Assembly (NCBI RefSeq): GCF_017104565.1
Contig: NZ_JAAGPD010000006.1
Span: 1 to 64,000, forward strand
Direction of reading: 5' to 3'
Length of the DNA: 64,000 nucleotides
Source: Paraburkholderia sp. Tr-20389
GTDB taxonomy: Bacteria > Pseudomonadota > Gammaproteobacteria > Burkholderiales > Burkholderiaceae
A program made the translations under genes and the position numbers. A model generated the notes under the pieces. The model did not search any database, was not told where the DNA came from, and saw only the letters and a list, made by a program, of their open reading frames with translations. Shown here in pieces: positions 49,697 through 58,005 of the stretch. The stretch's first letter is position 1, and each line of letters begins with the position of its first letter.

Positions 49697-51106
49697 ATGC
49701 CGAACCCATCGCTCATCGAAGCCGACCGCAAACATCTGATCCACCCCGTCGTCAGCTATCGCGCGCATGAAGCGCGCGGCGTCACCGTGCTGGACTCCGC
49801 GCAGGGCGTGTTCCTGCGCGATATCGACGGCAACGAACTGCTCGACGCCTTCTCCGGCCTCTGGTGCGTGAACACCGGCTACGGCCATCAGAGCATCGTC
49901 GACGCGGCCACGAAGCAGATGGCCCGCCTGCCTTACGCGACGGGCTATTTCCACTTCGGTTCGGAGCCGGCGATCGAACTGGCCGCGAAGCTCGTCGAAC
50001 TGTCGCCCGCGTCGCTGCAGCATGTGTACTTCACGCTGGGCGGCTCGGATGCCGTCGACTCCGCCCTGCGCTTCATCACGCACTACTACAACGCAACGGG
50101 CCGCCCGTCGAAGAAGCACATCGTCGCGCTGCAACGCGGGTATCACGGCTCGTCGTCGATCGGCGCGGGGCTCACCGCGCTGCCCGCGTTCCATCGCCAC
50201 TTCGACGTGCCGCTGCCGACGCAGCATCACATCCCGTCGCCGTATGCGTACCGTAACGATTTCGCCGACGACGCCGCGCTGATCGCAGCCTCCGTCGCCG
50301 CGCTCGAAGCGAAGGTCGAAGCGCTCGGCGCGGACAACGTCGCCGCGTTCTTCTGCGAGCCGATCCAGGGCTCGGGCGGCGTGATCGTGCCGCCTGTCGG
50401 CTGGCTGAAAGCGATGCGCGACGCGTGCCGCAAGCTCGACATCCTGTTCGTCGCCGACGAAGTCATTACAGGCTTCGGCCGGACGGGACCGCTGTTCGCG
50501 TGCGAAGCCGAAGGCGTCGAGCCGGACCTCATGACGGTCGCCAAGGGCCTGACGGCGGGCTATGCGCCGATGGGGGCGGTGCTGATGTCGGATGCCGTCT
50601 ATCAGGGCATCGCCGACGGCGGCGACGTCACGGCGGCGATCGGCCACGGGCACACGTATTCCGCGCATCCTGTGAGCGCGGCGATCGGACTCGAAGTGAT
50701 GCGTCTGTATCACGAAGGCGGGCTGCTGGCGAACGGCATCGCCCGTGCGCCGCGCTTCGCGCAGGGGCTCGACGCGCTGCTTGCGCATCCCCTCGTCGGC
50801 GACTCGCGGCATCGCGGGCTGCTGGGCGCGCTCGAACTCGTGTCGGACAAGAGCAGCAAACAGGGCTTCGACGCGTCGCTCAAGCTGCCCGATCGCATCG
50901 CCGCATCCGCCTATGCGAACGGCCTCGTGTTCCGCGCATTCGGCGACAACATCCTCGGCTTCGCGCCGGCGCTGTGCTACACGGAAAGCGAGTTCGACAT
51001 GCTGTTCGAGCGCCTCGAAAAAACGCTCGACGACGTACTCGCACAAGCCGATGTGCGTGCCGCATTGAAGGGTTCGAACGAATTTAAACGCCGCGCGGCT
51101 GCGTGA
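49697..51106 (+). CDS. Class III omega-aminotransferase
   Basis: A 469-residue PLP enzyme of fold type I. Visible are the glycine-rich phosphate loop (TLGGSDAVDSALRFI), the FFCEPIQGSGGVIVPP block, FVADEVITGFGRTG with the cofactor Asp, and the Schiff-base lysine in MTVAKGLTAGYAPMGAV. Relatives transaminate taurine, putrescine, beta-alanine, GABA or 2,4-diaminobutyrate. An Lrp/AsnC regulator follows after 44 bases and is probably its controller. Confidence 0.9.
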   Translation: MPNPSLIEADRKHLIHPVVSYRAHEARGVTVLDSAQGVFLRDIDGNELLDAFSGLWCVNTGYGHQSIVDAATKQMARLPYATGYFHFGSEPAIELAAKLVELSPASLQHVYFTLGGSDAVDSALRFITHYYNATGRPSKKHIVALQRGYHGSSSIGAGLTALPAFHRHFDVPLPTQHHIPSPYAYRNDFADDAALIAASVAALEAKVEALGADNVAAFFCEPIQGSGGVIVPPVGWLKAMRDACRKLDILFVADEVITGFGRTGPLFACEAEGVEPDLMTVAKGLTAGYAPMGAVLMSDAVYQGIADGGDVTAAIGHGHTYSAHPVSAAIGLEVMRLYHEGGLLANGIARAPRFAQGLDALLAHPLVGDSRHRGLLGALELVSDKSSKQGFDASLKLPDRIAASAYANGLVFRAFGDNILGFAPALCYTESEFDMLFERLEKTLDDVLAQADVRAALKGSNEFKRRAAA

Positions 51107-51150
51107 TAACATCGACCGACCCTTCGACATGCGGGACCGACCGACTCACG

Positions 51151-51648
51151 ATGAGCACCGACTGCAAGCTGGACCGAATCGATCTGCGCATCCTCTCGCA
51201 ACTGCAGAAGCGAGGGCGTATCACGAACGTCGAATTGGCCGACGCAGTCGGGCTATCGCCCAGTCCCTGCCTGATCCGCGTGAAGCGGCTGGAGAAGGCG
51301 GGCTACATCGTCGGGTACGGCGCGCAGATCCAGCTGGAGAAGCTCGGCGACGTGCAGATCGTGTTCACCGAGGTCACGCTCGCCGACCATCGCCGCGAAG
51401 ACTTCATCAAGTTCGTCAACGCGATCAAGGATGTCGACGAGATCGTCGAATGCCATCTGGCGAGCGGCGGGTACGACTATCTGCTGAAGTTCGTCACGCG
51501 CAGCGTCAGCCACTATCAGAGCATCATCGAAGGGCTGCTGGAGCGCGATATCGGCATCGAGAAATACTTCAGCTACGTGATCATCAAGACGCCGTTCATC
51601 AAGACGCATTACCCGCTCGAAACGCTCTTCTCGCAGAACCATCACTGA
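51151..51648 (+). CDS. Lrp/AsnC-family transcriptional regulator
   Basis: A 165-residue regulator: winged helix (LDRIDLRILSQLQKRGRITN, VELADAVGLSPSPCLIRVKRLE) and a C-terminal RAM ligand-binding domain (HLASGGYDYLLKFVTRSVSH). The start is MSTDCKLDR at 51151. It senses an amino acid or related effector and usually acts on the adjacent gene, here the aminotransferase. Its 3' end overlaps the convergent LysR gene by seven bases. Confidence 0.92.
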   Translation: MSTDCKLDRIDLRILSQLQKRGRITNVELADAVGLSPSPCLIRVKRLEKAGYIVGYGAQIQLEKLGDVQIVFTEVTLADHRREDFIKFVNAIKDVDEIVECHLASGGYDYLLKFVTRSVSHYQSIIEGLLERDIGIEKYFSYVIIKTPFIKTHYPLETLFSQNHH

Positions 51649-52559
51649 GGCGCGCCGGGTTCGGCCAGACGGCCGAACTCGTCTGCCAGAAAGTCGACGC
51701 ACACACGCACCTTCGCCGACGAAGCGAGCCGCGCCGGATACACCGCCCACACGTTCGCGGGCTGCGTGACGCCCGGCAGCACCTGCACCAGCGCGCCGCT
51801 GTCCAGCAGCCCGCGCACGTCCCACATCGAACGAAGCACGATGCCGCGCCCCGCCAGCGCCCATTGCACGGCCACTTCGCCATGATTGGTCGAGAGCGGC
51901 CCGGTCACCTTCACGGACACGGTTTCGCCGCGCTCCGTCAGACGCCAGATGCCGGACGGATGATCGCGCTCCTTGATCGCGAGGCATTGATGCGCGCCGA
52001 GATCCGCCAGTTGACGCGGCGTACCGTGCCGCTTCAGATAGGCAGGCGCCGCGCACAGCACGCGATGGTTCGATGCGAGGCGTTTCGCGATCAGATGCGG
52101 GGCGATCTCGTCGCCAATGCGAATGTCGAGGTCGAAGCCTTCCCCCGCGACGTCGACGATGCGATCGAACAAGTCGAGCCGCACGCTCAGTTGCGGATAG
52201 CGCTCGGTGAGCCGCGCGAGTGCGGGCGCCACGACGTGCCGGCCGAAACCGAAACTGCTCGACACGCGCAACGTGCCGCGCGGCACGCGCCGCGTGGTCG
52301 ACACGTCTTCGACGAGTCGGTCGACGTCGTCGAGAATCTTTTCGGCCCACGCGTACACGCGCTCGCCCGCGTCCGTGATCGCGACGCGGCGCGTGGACCG
52401 GTGAAAGAGCCGCGTGCCGAGATCGGCTTCGAGCATGGCCACGCGCTTGCTCACATACGCGGCGGACACCGACAGCGCATCCGCCGCCGCGCTGAAACTG
52501 GCCTGGCGGGCGACGGTGCAGAACACGCGCAGGTCGTCGAGGTTCGGCGATTTATTCAC
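51642..52559 (-). CDS. LysR-family regulator, divergent from tartrate/D-malate dehydrogenase
   Basis: A 305-residue LysR protein (LDDLRVFCTVARQASFSAAA, LSVSAAYVSKRVAMLE) with an effector domain from ~90 to 295. It starts at GTG 52559 and is divergent from the dehydrogenase gene 130 bases away. The same arrangement is known for dmlR-dmlA in E. coli and for tartrate utilisation loci, so it likely activates the dehydrogenase in response to the substrate acid. Confidence 0.9.
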   Translation of the reverse strand: MNKSPNLDDLRVFCTVARQASFSAAADALSVSAAYVSKRVAMLEADLGTRLFHRSTRRVAITDAGERVYAWAEKILDDVDRLVEDVSTTRRVPRGTLRVSSSFGFGRHVVAPALARLTERYPQLSVRLDLFDRIVDVAGEGFDLDIRIGDEIAPHLIAKRLASNHRVLCAAPAYLKRHGTPRQLADLGAHQCLAIKERDHPSGIWRLTERGETVSVKVTGPLSTNHGEVAVQWALAGRGIVLRSMWDVRGLLDSGALVQVLPGVTQPANVWAVYPARLASSAKVRVCVDFLADEFGRLAEPGAPQ

Positions 52560-52689
52560 AGTTCGTGCATAGTGGCTTAACCGAAAGCGCGATTTTATGA
52601 CGGTTATTCAGGAATAGACTAGCCGTTATGGCAGTGGATGCCGAACATTCCCGACTCAATTCCGACACTTTCCCGACGAGGAGACGCAT

Positions 52690-53769
52690 ATGACCCGCAA
52701 CTATCGCATCGCAGTGATTCCCGGCGACGGCATCGGCAAGGAAGTGATGCCCGAAGCGCTGCGCGCACTCGACGCCGTCAGCAAGCGCTATGGCATCGGG
52801 TTCGACTATCGGCATATCGAGTGGGCGAGCTGCGACTACTACGCGCAGCATGGCCAGATGATGCCCGACGACTGGAAAGCGCAACTCGCCGATGTCGACG
52901 CCATTCTATTCGGTGCCGTCGGCTGGCCCGACACCGTGCCCGATCACATCTCGCTGTGGGGCTCGCTGCTCAAGTTCCGCCGCGAGTTCGACCAGTACAT
53001 CAACCTGCGCCCCGCGCGTCTGTTCGAAGGCGTGCCGTCGCCGCTCGCGGGCCGCAAGGCAGGCGATATCGACTTCATGATCGTGCGCGAGAACACGGAA
53101 GGCGAATACTCGTCGGTGGGCGGCACGATGTTCGAAGGCACCGAGCGCGAGTTCGTGATGCAGCAGTCCATCTTCACGCGCAAGGGTTCCGAGCGCGTGC
53201 TGAAGTTCGCATTCGATCTCGCGCAACGCCGCGCGAAGAAGATCACGGTGGCGACCAAGAGCAACGGCATCTCGATCAGCATGCCGTGGTGGGACGCGCG
53301 TGCCGCCGAAATGGCTGCGCACTATTCCGACGTGAAGTGGGACAAGCAGCACATCGACATTCTTTGTGCACGCTTCGTGTTGAATCCGGATCGCTTCGAC
53401 GTGGTGGTCGCGACCAACCTGTTCGGCGACATTCTCTCGGACCTCGGTCCCGCCTGCACGGGCACGATCGGCATTGCGCCGTCGGCCAATATGAATCCGG
53501 ACCGCGCGTTCCCGTCGCTGTTCGAACCCGTGCACGGCTCGGCGCCCGATATCGCGGGCAAGGGCATCGCCAATCCCGTCGCGATGATCTGGTCGGCGGC
53601 GATGATGCTCGATTTCCTCGGCAACGGTCAGGGCAAGGAGCGCGAAGCGCACGATGCGATCCTCGCCGCGATCGAAGCCGTGCTCAAGGAAGGCCCGCAT
53701 ACGGGCGATCTGGGCGGCAAGGCCAACACCGCTGAAGTGGGCGCCGCGATTGCGCACCGGCTCGCGTGA
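52690..53769 (+). CDS. ttuC: Tartrate dehydrogenase / D-malate dehydrogenase
   Basis: A 359-residue beta-decarboxylating dehydrogenase related to LeuB. Diagnostic blocks for the TtuC/DmlA group are AVIPGDGIGKEV, HIEWASCDYYAQHG, FGAVGWPDTVPDHISLWGSL, RREFDQYINLRPARL, VRENTEGEYSS and the metal-binding DVVVATNLFGDILSD. It converts D-malate or L-tartrate using NAD+ and Mn2+. GAGGAG precedes the ATG. The next gene starts 33 bases downstream with its own AGGAG. Confidence 0.92.
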   Translation: MTRNYRIAVIPGDGIGKEVMPEALRALDAVSKRYGIGFDYRHIEWASCDYYAQHGQMMPDDWKAQLADVDAILFGAVGWPDTVPDHISLWGSLLKFRREFDQYINLRPARLFEGVPSPLAGRKAGDIDFMIVRENTEGEYSSVGGTMFEGTEREFVMQQSIFTRKGSERVLKFAFDLAQRRAKKITVATKSNGISISMPWWDARAAEMAAHYSDVKWDKQHIDILCARFVLNPDRFDVVVATNLFGDILSDLGPACTGTIGIAPSANMNPDRAFPSLFEPVHGSAPDIAGKGIANPVAMIWSAAMMLDFLGNGQGKEREAHDAILAAIEAVLKEGPHTGDLGGKANTAEVGAAIAHRLA

Positions 53770-53802
53770 TGCATGCCGCCTGATACGCATAGGAGTGTTT
53801 CG

Positions 53803-55275
53803 ATGACAAAGCGATACGAGTTGAATGAATTGATCCGCAGCGACAATTTCATCGATGGAAAGTGGGTGGTGTCGGCGGGAGGCAAACGCTTCGACGTCAC
53901 CGATCCGGCGACGGGCAAGGTGATCGCGCAGGTCGCCGACAGTCACGCCGCCGACGCCCGCGCCGCCACCGATGCCGCCGCACGTGCGTTTCCCGCATGG
54001 CGCGATACGCTGCCGAAGGACCGCGCTGCCGTGCTGCATCGCTGGCATGCGCTGATGGTCGAAAACGCCGACGCGCTCGGTCGACTGATCTCGCTCGAAC
54101 AGGGCAAGCCGTTCGCTGAAGGACGCGGCGAAGTGATGTACGGCGCGTCCTATGTCGCGTGGTTCGCGGACGAAGCGACGCGCATCTACGGCGACATCAT
54201 TCCGCAGCAGCAGCGCGGCAAACGCATGAGCGCGATCAAGGAACCCATCGGCATCGTCGCGGCAATCACGCCGTGGAATTTTCCGCTCGCGATGATCGCG
54301 CGCAAGATCGCGCCCGCGCTCGCGGCGGGCTGCACGGTCGTCGGCAAGCCCGCCGAGGACACGCCGCTCACCGCGCTCGCACTCGTGATGCTCGCGCATG
54401 AAGCAGGCGTGCCGGCGGGCGTGCTGAACCTGATTTCGGCTTCGCGCGACAACGCGGTGCCCGCCGTCGCCGACTGGCTCGCCGACAGCCGCGTGCGCAA
54501 GATCACGTTCACGGGGTCGACGCCCGTCGGCAAGTATCTGGCGCGCGAATCGGCGGGCACGTTGAAGAAGCTGTCGCTGGAACTGGGCGGCAATGCGCCC
54601 TTCATCGTGTTCGACGACGCCGATGTCGACGCCGCCGTCACGGGCCTGCTCGCCGCGAAATTCCGCAACGGCGGGCAGACCTGCGTGTGCCCGAATCGCG
54701 TGTACGTGCAATCGGGCGTGTACGAGCGTTTCGCCGACCTGCTGACGACACGCGTCGCCGCGCTCAAGGTCGCGCCCGCGACCGATCCCGCCGCGCAGAT
54801 CGGTCCGATGATCAATGCGCGTGCGATCGACAAGATCGCGCGTCACGTCGACGACGCCGTGAGCCGCGGCGCGCGTGTGCTGACGGGCGGCAAGCGCTTG
54901 CCTGAACTCGGCCCGACTTACTACGCGCCGACCGTGCTCGCCGATGCGACGCCCGAGATGCAGTTGAGCTGCGAAGAAACCTTCGGCCCGGTCGTGCCGC
55001 TGTTCCGCTTCGACGACGAAGCGCAAGCCATCCACGCCGCCAACGACACGCCGTTCGGCCTCGCGTCGTACTTCTATAGCCAGGATGTGCGCCGCATCGA
55101 CCGCGTCGCGCGGCAACTCGAAGCGGGCATCGTCGGCATCAACGAAGGCGCGCTCGCGAGCGAAGCAGCGCCCTTCGGCGGCGTGAAGGAATCGGGCTAT
55201 GGGCGCGAAGGCTCGAAGTACGGCCTCGACGACTACCTGTCTATCAAGTATCTCTGCCAGGGCGGACTCGAATGA
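53803..55275 (+). CDS. gabD: NAD(P)-dependent succinate-semialdehyde-type dehydrogenase
   Basis: A 490-residue ALDH. The cofactor and active-site blocks are AITPWNFPLAMIARK, FTGSTPVGKYLARE, LELGGNAPFIVFDDAD with the general-base Glu, and FRNGGQTCVCPNR with the nucleophile Cys. The GQTCVCPNR block and the end (FGGVKESGYGREGSKYGLDDYL) are typical of GabD. It oxidises succinate semialdehyde or a close homologue, such as the product of the aminotransferase upstream. The downstream deacylase start overlaps its stop as ATGA. Confidence 0.88.
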   Translation: MTKRYELNELIRSDNFIDGKWVVSAGGKRFDVTDPATGKVIAQVADSHAADARAATDAAARAFPAWRDTLPKDRAAVLHRWHALMVENADALGRLISLEQGKPFAEGRGEVMYGASYVAWFADEATRIYGDIIPQQQRGKRMSAIKEPIGIVAAITPWNFPLAMIARKIAPALAAGCTVVGKPAEDTPLTALALVMLAHEAGVPAGVLNLISASRDNAVPAVADWLADSRVRKITFTGSTPVGKYLARESAGTLKKLSLELGGNAPFIVFDDADVDAAVTGLLAAKFRNGGQTCVCPNRVYVQSGVYERFADLLTTRVAALKVAPATDPAAQIGPMINARAIDKIARHVDDAVSRGARVLTGGKRLPELGPTYYAPTVLADATPEMQLSCEETFGPVVPLFRFDDEAQAIHAANDTPFGLASYFYSQDVRRIDRVARQLEAGIVGINEGALASEAAPFGGVKESGYGREGSKYGLDDYLSIKYLCQGGLE

Positions 55276-56249
55276 GCACGCACGCGTATCCGATCGAAGT
55301 CTCCTTCCCCGACATCGCCGCGCATGAACGCAGCGACACGGGCATTGCGTACGTGCATACCTTCGATTCAGGCGTCGCCGGTCCGCACGTAATGATCAAC
55401 GCGCTCACGCACGGCAACGAAGTGTGTGGCGCGATCGTCGTCGATGCATTGCTGCGCGCGAAACTGCGTCCGAGGCGCGGCAAGCTGACGCTCGCGTTCG
55501 CAAACGTCGATGCGTATGCGCGCTTCGATCCGTCGAAGCCGGATGCGGCGCGCTTCGTCGACCAGGACTTCAATCGCGTGTGGACGGCACAGACGCTCGA
55601 CAACACCGAGCTCGATTCGAGCGAACTGCGCCGCGCACGCGCGATGCGGCCCGTGATCGATAGCGTCGATCTGCTGCTCGACCTGCACTCGATGCATGAG
55701 AAGAGCAAGCCGTTGATCGTCGCCGGGCCGCTTGAGAAAGGCATCGAGCTGGCGGCAAAGCTCGGCACGCCTGCCACCGTGATCTGCGACGAAGGCCATC
55801 CCGAAGGCCGCCGCATGCGCGACTACGAAGGCTTTGGCGATCCGCACAGCGCGAAGAATGCGCTGCTGATCGAATGCGGACAGCATTGGGAAGCAAGCGC
55901 CGAGGCCGTTGCGCGCGATGTGACGGCGCGCTTTCTGCTGTTGTCGGGTGTCGTCGATGAAGCGGATTTGCCTCTCGGCTGGATCATGCCGCTGCCTGAT
56001 GAAATGCTGATCGTGCGTGTGACTGAGCCCGTCGTCGCGAAGAGCCTCGACTTCCGCTTCGCCGATAACTACACGGGGCTCGAAGTGTTTCCCGATGCGG
56101 GCAGCGTGATCGGCTGGTCGGAAGGCGAAGCCGTGCGCACGCCTTATCCCGACTGCATGCTCGTGATGCCGTCGCTCAGACAGTTGCGCGCGGGCGTGAC
56201 CGTCGTGCGGCTCGGCAGGATCGAGCGGCGTATTGCGAGAGCGAAATAG
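55272..56249 (+). CDS. Succinylglutamate desuccinylase/aspartoacylase-family metallohydrolase
   Basis: A 325-residue zinc carboxypeptidase-fold amidohydrolase. Zinc ligands are seen as ALTHGNEVCG (His-x-x-Glu) and DLHSMHEKS (His); DQDFNRVW supplies the substrate-binding Arg. It cleaves an N-acyl amino acid or ester. It is translationally coupled to the aldehyde dehydrogenase gene by ATGA overlap, so its product is expected to enter the same pathway. It is not a close match to AstE itself; the substrate is unknown. Confidence 0.85.
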   Translation: MSTHAYPIEVSFPDIAAHERSDTGIAYVHTFDSGVAGPHVMINALTHGNEVCGAIVVDALLRAKLRPRRGKLTLAFANVDAYARFDPSKPDAARFVDQDFNRVWTAQTLDNTELDSSELRRARAMRPVIDSVDLLLDLHSMHEKSKPLIVAGPLEKGIELAAKLGTPATVICDEGHPEGRRMRDYEGFGDPHSAKNALLIECGQHWEASAEAVARDVTARFLLLSGVVDEADLPLGWIMPLPDEMLIVRVTEPVVAKSLDFRFADNYTGLEVFPDAGSVIGWSEGEAVRTPYPDCMLVMPSLRQLRAGVTVVRLGRIERRIARAK

Positions 56250-56289
56250 CGTTTGTCGTCATTCCAACCATCGTCAGCGAAAACACGAG

Positions 56290-56634
56290 ATGAAAGTCCA
56301 GCAGATCAAACAAAGCATCGGATTGCAAGGGCTGGAAGACTGGGGCACGGCCGGTCTTCCGGGCACGCAGGAGATCAGGGTATCGGGCGTGCAGAAAGTC
56401 ATACGGGGTAGCGAGGCGATCGATACAGGCATCTTCGAATGCACGCCCGGCACCTATCGCCGCTCGGTCAAACAGGCCGAAGTGATGCACTTCCTCAGCG
56501 GCCGGGGCCGCTTCACGCCCGACGGCGAAGACGCCATTCACTTCGCAGGCGGCGACACGCTGTTCTTCGAAGCCCATACGGAAGGCACATGGGAAGTCGA
56601 CGAGACGATGCGCAAGGTCTACGTGATCTTCTGA
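56290..56634 (+). CDS. Cupin (Cupin_3/DUF861 type)
   Basis: A 114-residue beta-barrel protein. The first cupin motif is degenerate (RRSVKQAEVMHFLSGRGRF) and the second is FAGGDTLFFEAHTEGTWEVDE. AVxF-like ending KVYVIF is common in the Cupin_3 group linked to (S)-ureidoglycine or amine metabolism. Few metal-binding histidines remain, so it may bind a ligand rather than catalyse. It follows the deacylase by 40 bases. Confidence 0.75.
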   Translation: MKVQQIKQSIGLQGLEDWGTAGLPGTQEIRVSGVQKVIRGSEAIDTGIFECTPGTYRRSVKQAEVMHFLSGRGRFTPDGEDAIHFAGGDTLFFEAHTEGTWEVDETMRKVYVIF

Positions 56635-56850
56635 TGCCGTGCGATCGGTGCGAGCCCTGGTGACGTGATCCGCAAGCGTCTGACATAACGCTACGTCATG
56701 GGGACTCCAACAATTCCGGCGTTGCTCCCCGCATATTGACTCTCTATATTTTCAATCAATCCCGCGCTGTTCTGCTTCCATCGGCAAGCCGGAAGCACGA
56801 CAGCACGACCTGGAAGATGTCTTTCGCTTCAACCGTGTCGAGGAAAATTC

Positions 56851-57906
56851 GTGATCAACATACCAAAGTTGCGCCCGGGTTTGCGCCCATTAGCCATGAC
56901 TCTCGCGTTGAGCATCGCGGGCATGGCGCCCGCACTCGCTGCGGGAAGAATCACGTTCGTGTCGCAAGGCGGCACGTATCAGGAAGCCCAGACCAAGGCG
57001 ATCCTCGATCCCGCTGCCAAGGAGCTCGGCATCACGATCAACCAGGACAGCATCCCTGACGCGTGGCCGCAGATCAAGGCACAAGGCGCCACGGGCAAGC
57101 CGATCTGGGACGTGGTCGATACGCCGACCTCGAACTGTCTGCGCGGCGGCCGCGAGGGTCTGCTGGAAAAGCTGGACTTCTCGAAGATCCCGAATGCCGC
57201 GTCCGTGCCGGACAAATACCGCACGCCCTATTCCGTCGCGTACGAGTTCTATTCGACCGTCATCGGTTACAACAAGAAGACGCTCAAGAAAGTGCCGCAA
57301 AGCTGGAAGGACTTCTGGGACGTGAAGAACTTCCCCGGCACGCGCGCGCTTCGCAACGATCCGCAAACGGTGCTCGAAGCCGCGTTGCTCGCCGACGGCG
57401 TGCCGCGCGACAAGCTCTATCCGCTCGACGTCGACCGCGCGTTCAAGAAGCTGCAACAGATCAAGCCGGACATCACCGTGTGGTGGACTTCGGGTGGACA
57501 GTCGGCGCAACTGCTGCACGACGGCGAAGTGGATATGACGATGATCTGGAACGGCCGAGCGAGCGCCGTGAAGAAGGACGATCCCGATGTCGACTTCACG
57601 TTCAACGACGGCATTCTGCAGAACACGCAATTGTGCGTACTAAAGAACGCACCGAATCTGCCCGACGCGATCAAGTTCGTGAACGCCGCCTTGTCGCCGG
57701 AATTGCAGGCCAATCTGCCGCTGTATATCGACTACGGCCCCGGCAATCCTGCGGCGTTCAAGACGGGCAAGATCACCGCCAAGCGCGCAAGCGAATTGCC
57801 GAGTTCGCCGGAGAACGCGTCGAAGCAGGCGCTGATGTCGGAAGAATGGTGGGCGTCCGATGCCGGCATTCAGGCCAAGGCACGCTGGCTGAAGTTCATG
57901 CAGTAA
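56851..57906 (+). CDS. ABC transporter solute-binding protein (PotD/spermidine-putrescine type)
   Basis: A 351-residue periplasmic protein, starting from GTG behind GAGGAA, with a signal peptide (cleavage near ALAAG). The mature opening RITFVSQGGTYQEAQTKAIL and the WWTSGGQSAQLLHDGEVDMT and MIWNGRA blocks match family 1 binding proteins that take polyamines, opines or related cations. An intrinsic terminator follows the gene. The permease pair at 62256-63961 is of the matching class, but is on the other strand 4.4 kb away. Confidence 0.88.
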   Translation: MINIPKLRPGLRPLAMTLALSIAGMAPALAAGRITFVSQGGTYQEAQTKAILDPAAKELGITINQDSIPDAWPQIKAQGATGKPIWDVVDTPTSNCLRGGREGLLEKLDFSKIPNAASVPDKYRTPYSVAYEFYSTVIGYNKKTLKKVPQSWKDFWDVKNFPGTRALRNDPQTVLEAALLADGVPRDKLYPLDVDRAFKKLQQIKPDITVWWTSGGQSAQLLHDGEVDMTMIWNGRASAVKKDDPDVDFTFNDGILQNTQLCVLKNAPNLPDAIKFVNAALSPELQANLPLYIDYGPGNPAAFKTGKITAKRASELPSSPENASKQALMSEEWWASDAGIQAKARWLKFMQ

Positions 57907-57930
57907 GGGCCATCGCGCCTTTCCTCCATG

Positions 57931-57965
57931 CGCCCGCAGGAACCTCGTTCATCGCGGGCGTTTTT
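57931..57965 (+). terminator. Intrinsic terminator after the solute-binding protein gene
   Basis: CGCCCGC (57931-57937) pairs with GCGGGCG (57954-57960) around a 16-base loop and is followed at once by TTTTT. It starts 25 bases past the stop codon. Because the ATG at 57928 falls at its foot, that ATG is unlikely to start the next gene. Confidence 0.8.
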
Positions 57966-58005
57966 CATTGCATCGGCTGATGCGCTGCGCCTCACAACAT
58001 TCGAC

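Noticed and set aside
49409-51130. 573-codon minus-strand open frame
   Set aside because: Antisense to the class III aminotransferase with all cofactor motifs; no domain in the antisense product.
52906-55116. 736-codon minus-strand open frame
   Set aside because: Antisense to the tartrate dehydrogenase and GabD genes; Arg/His/Asp-rich shadow translation.
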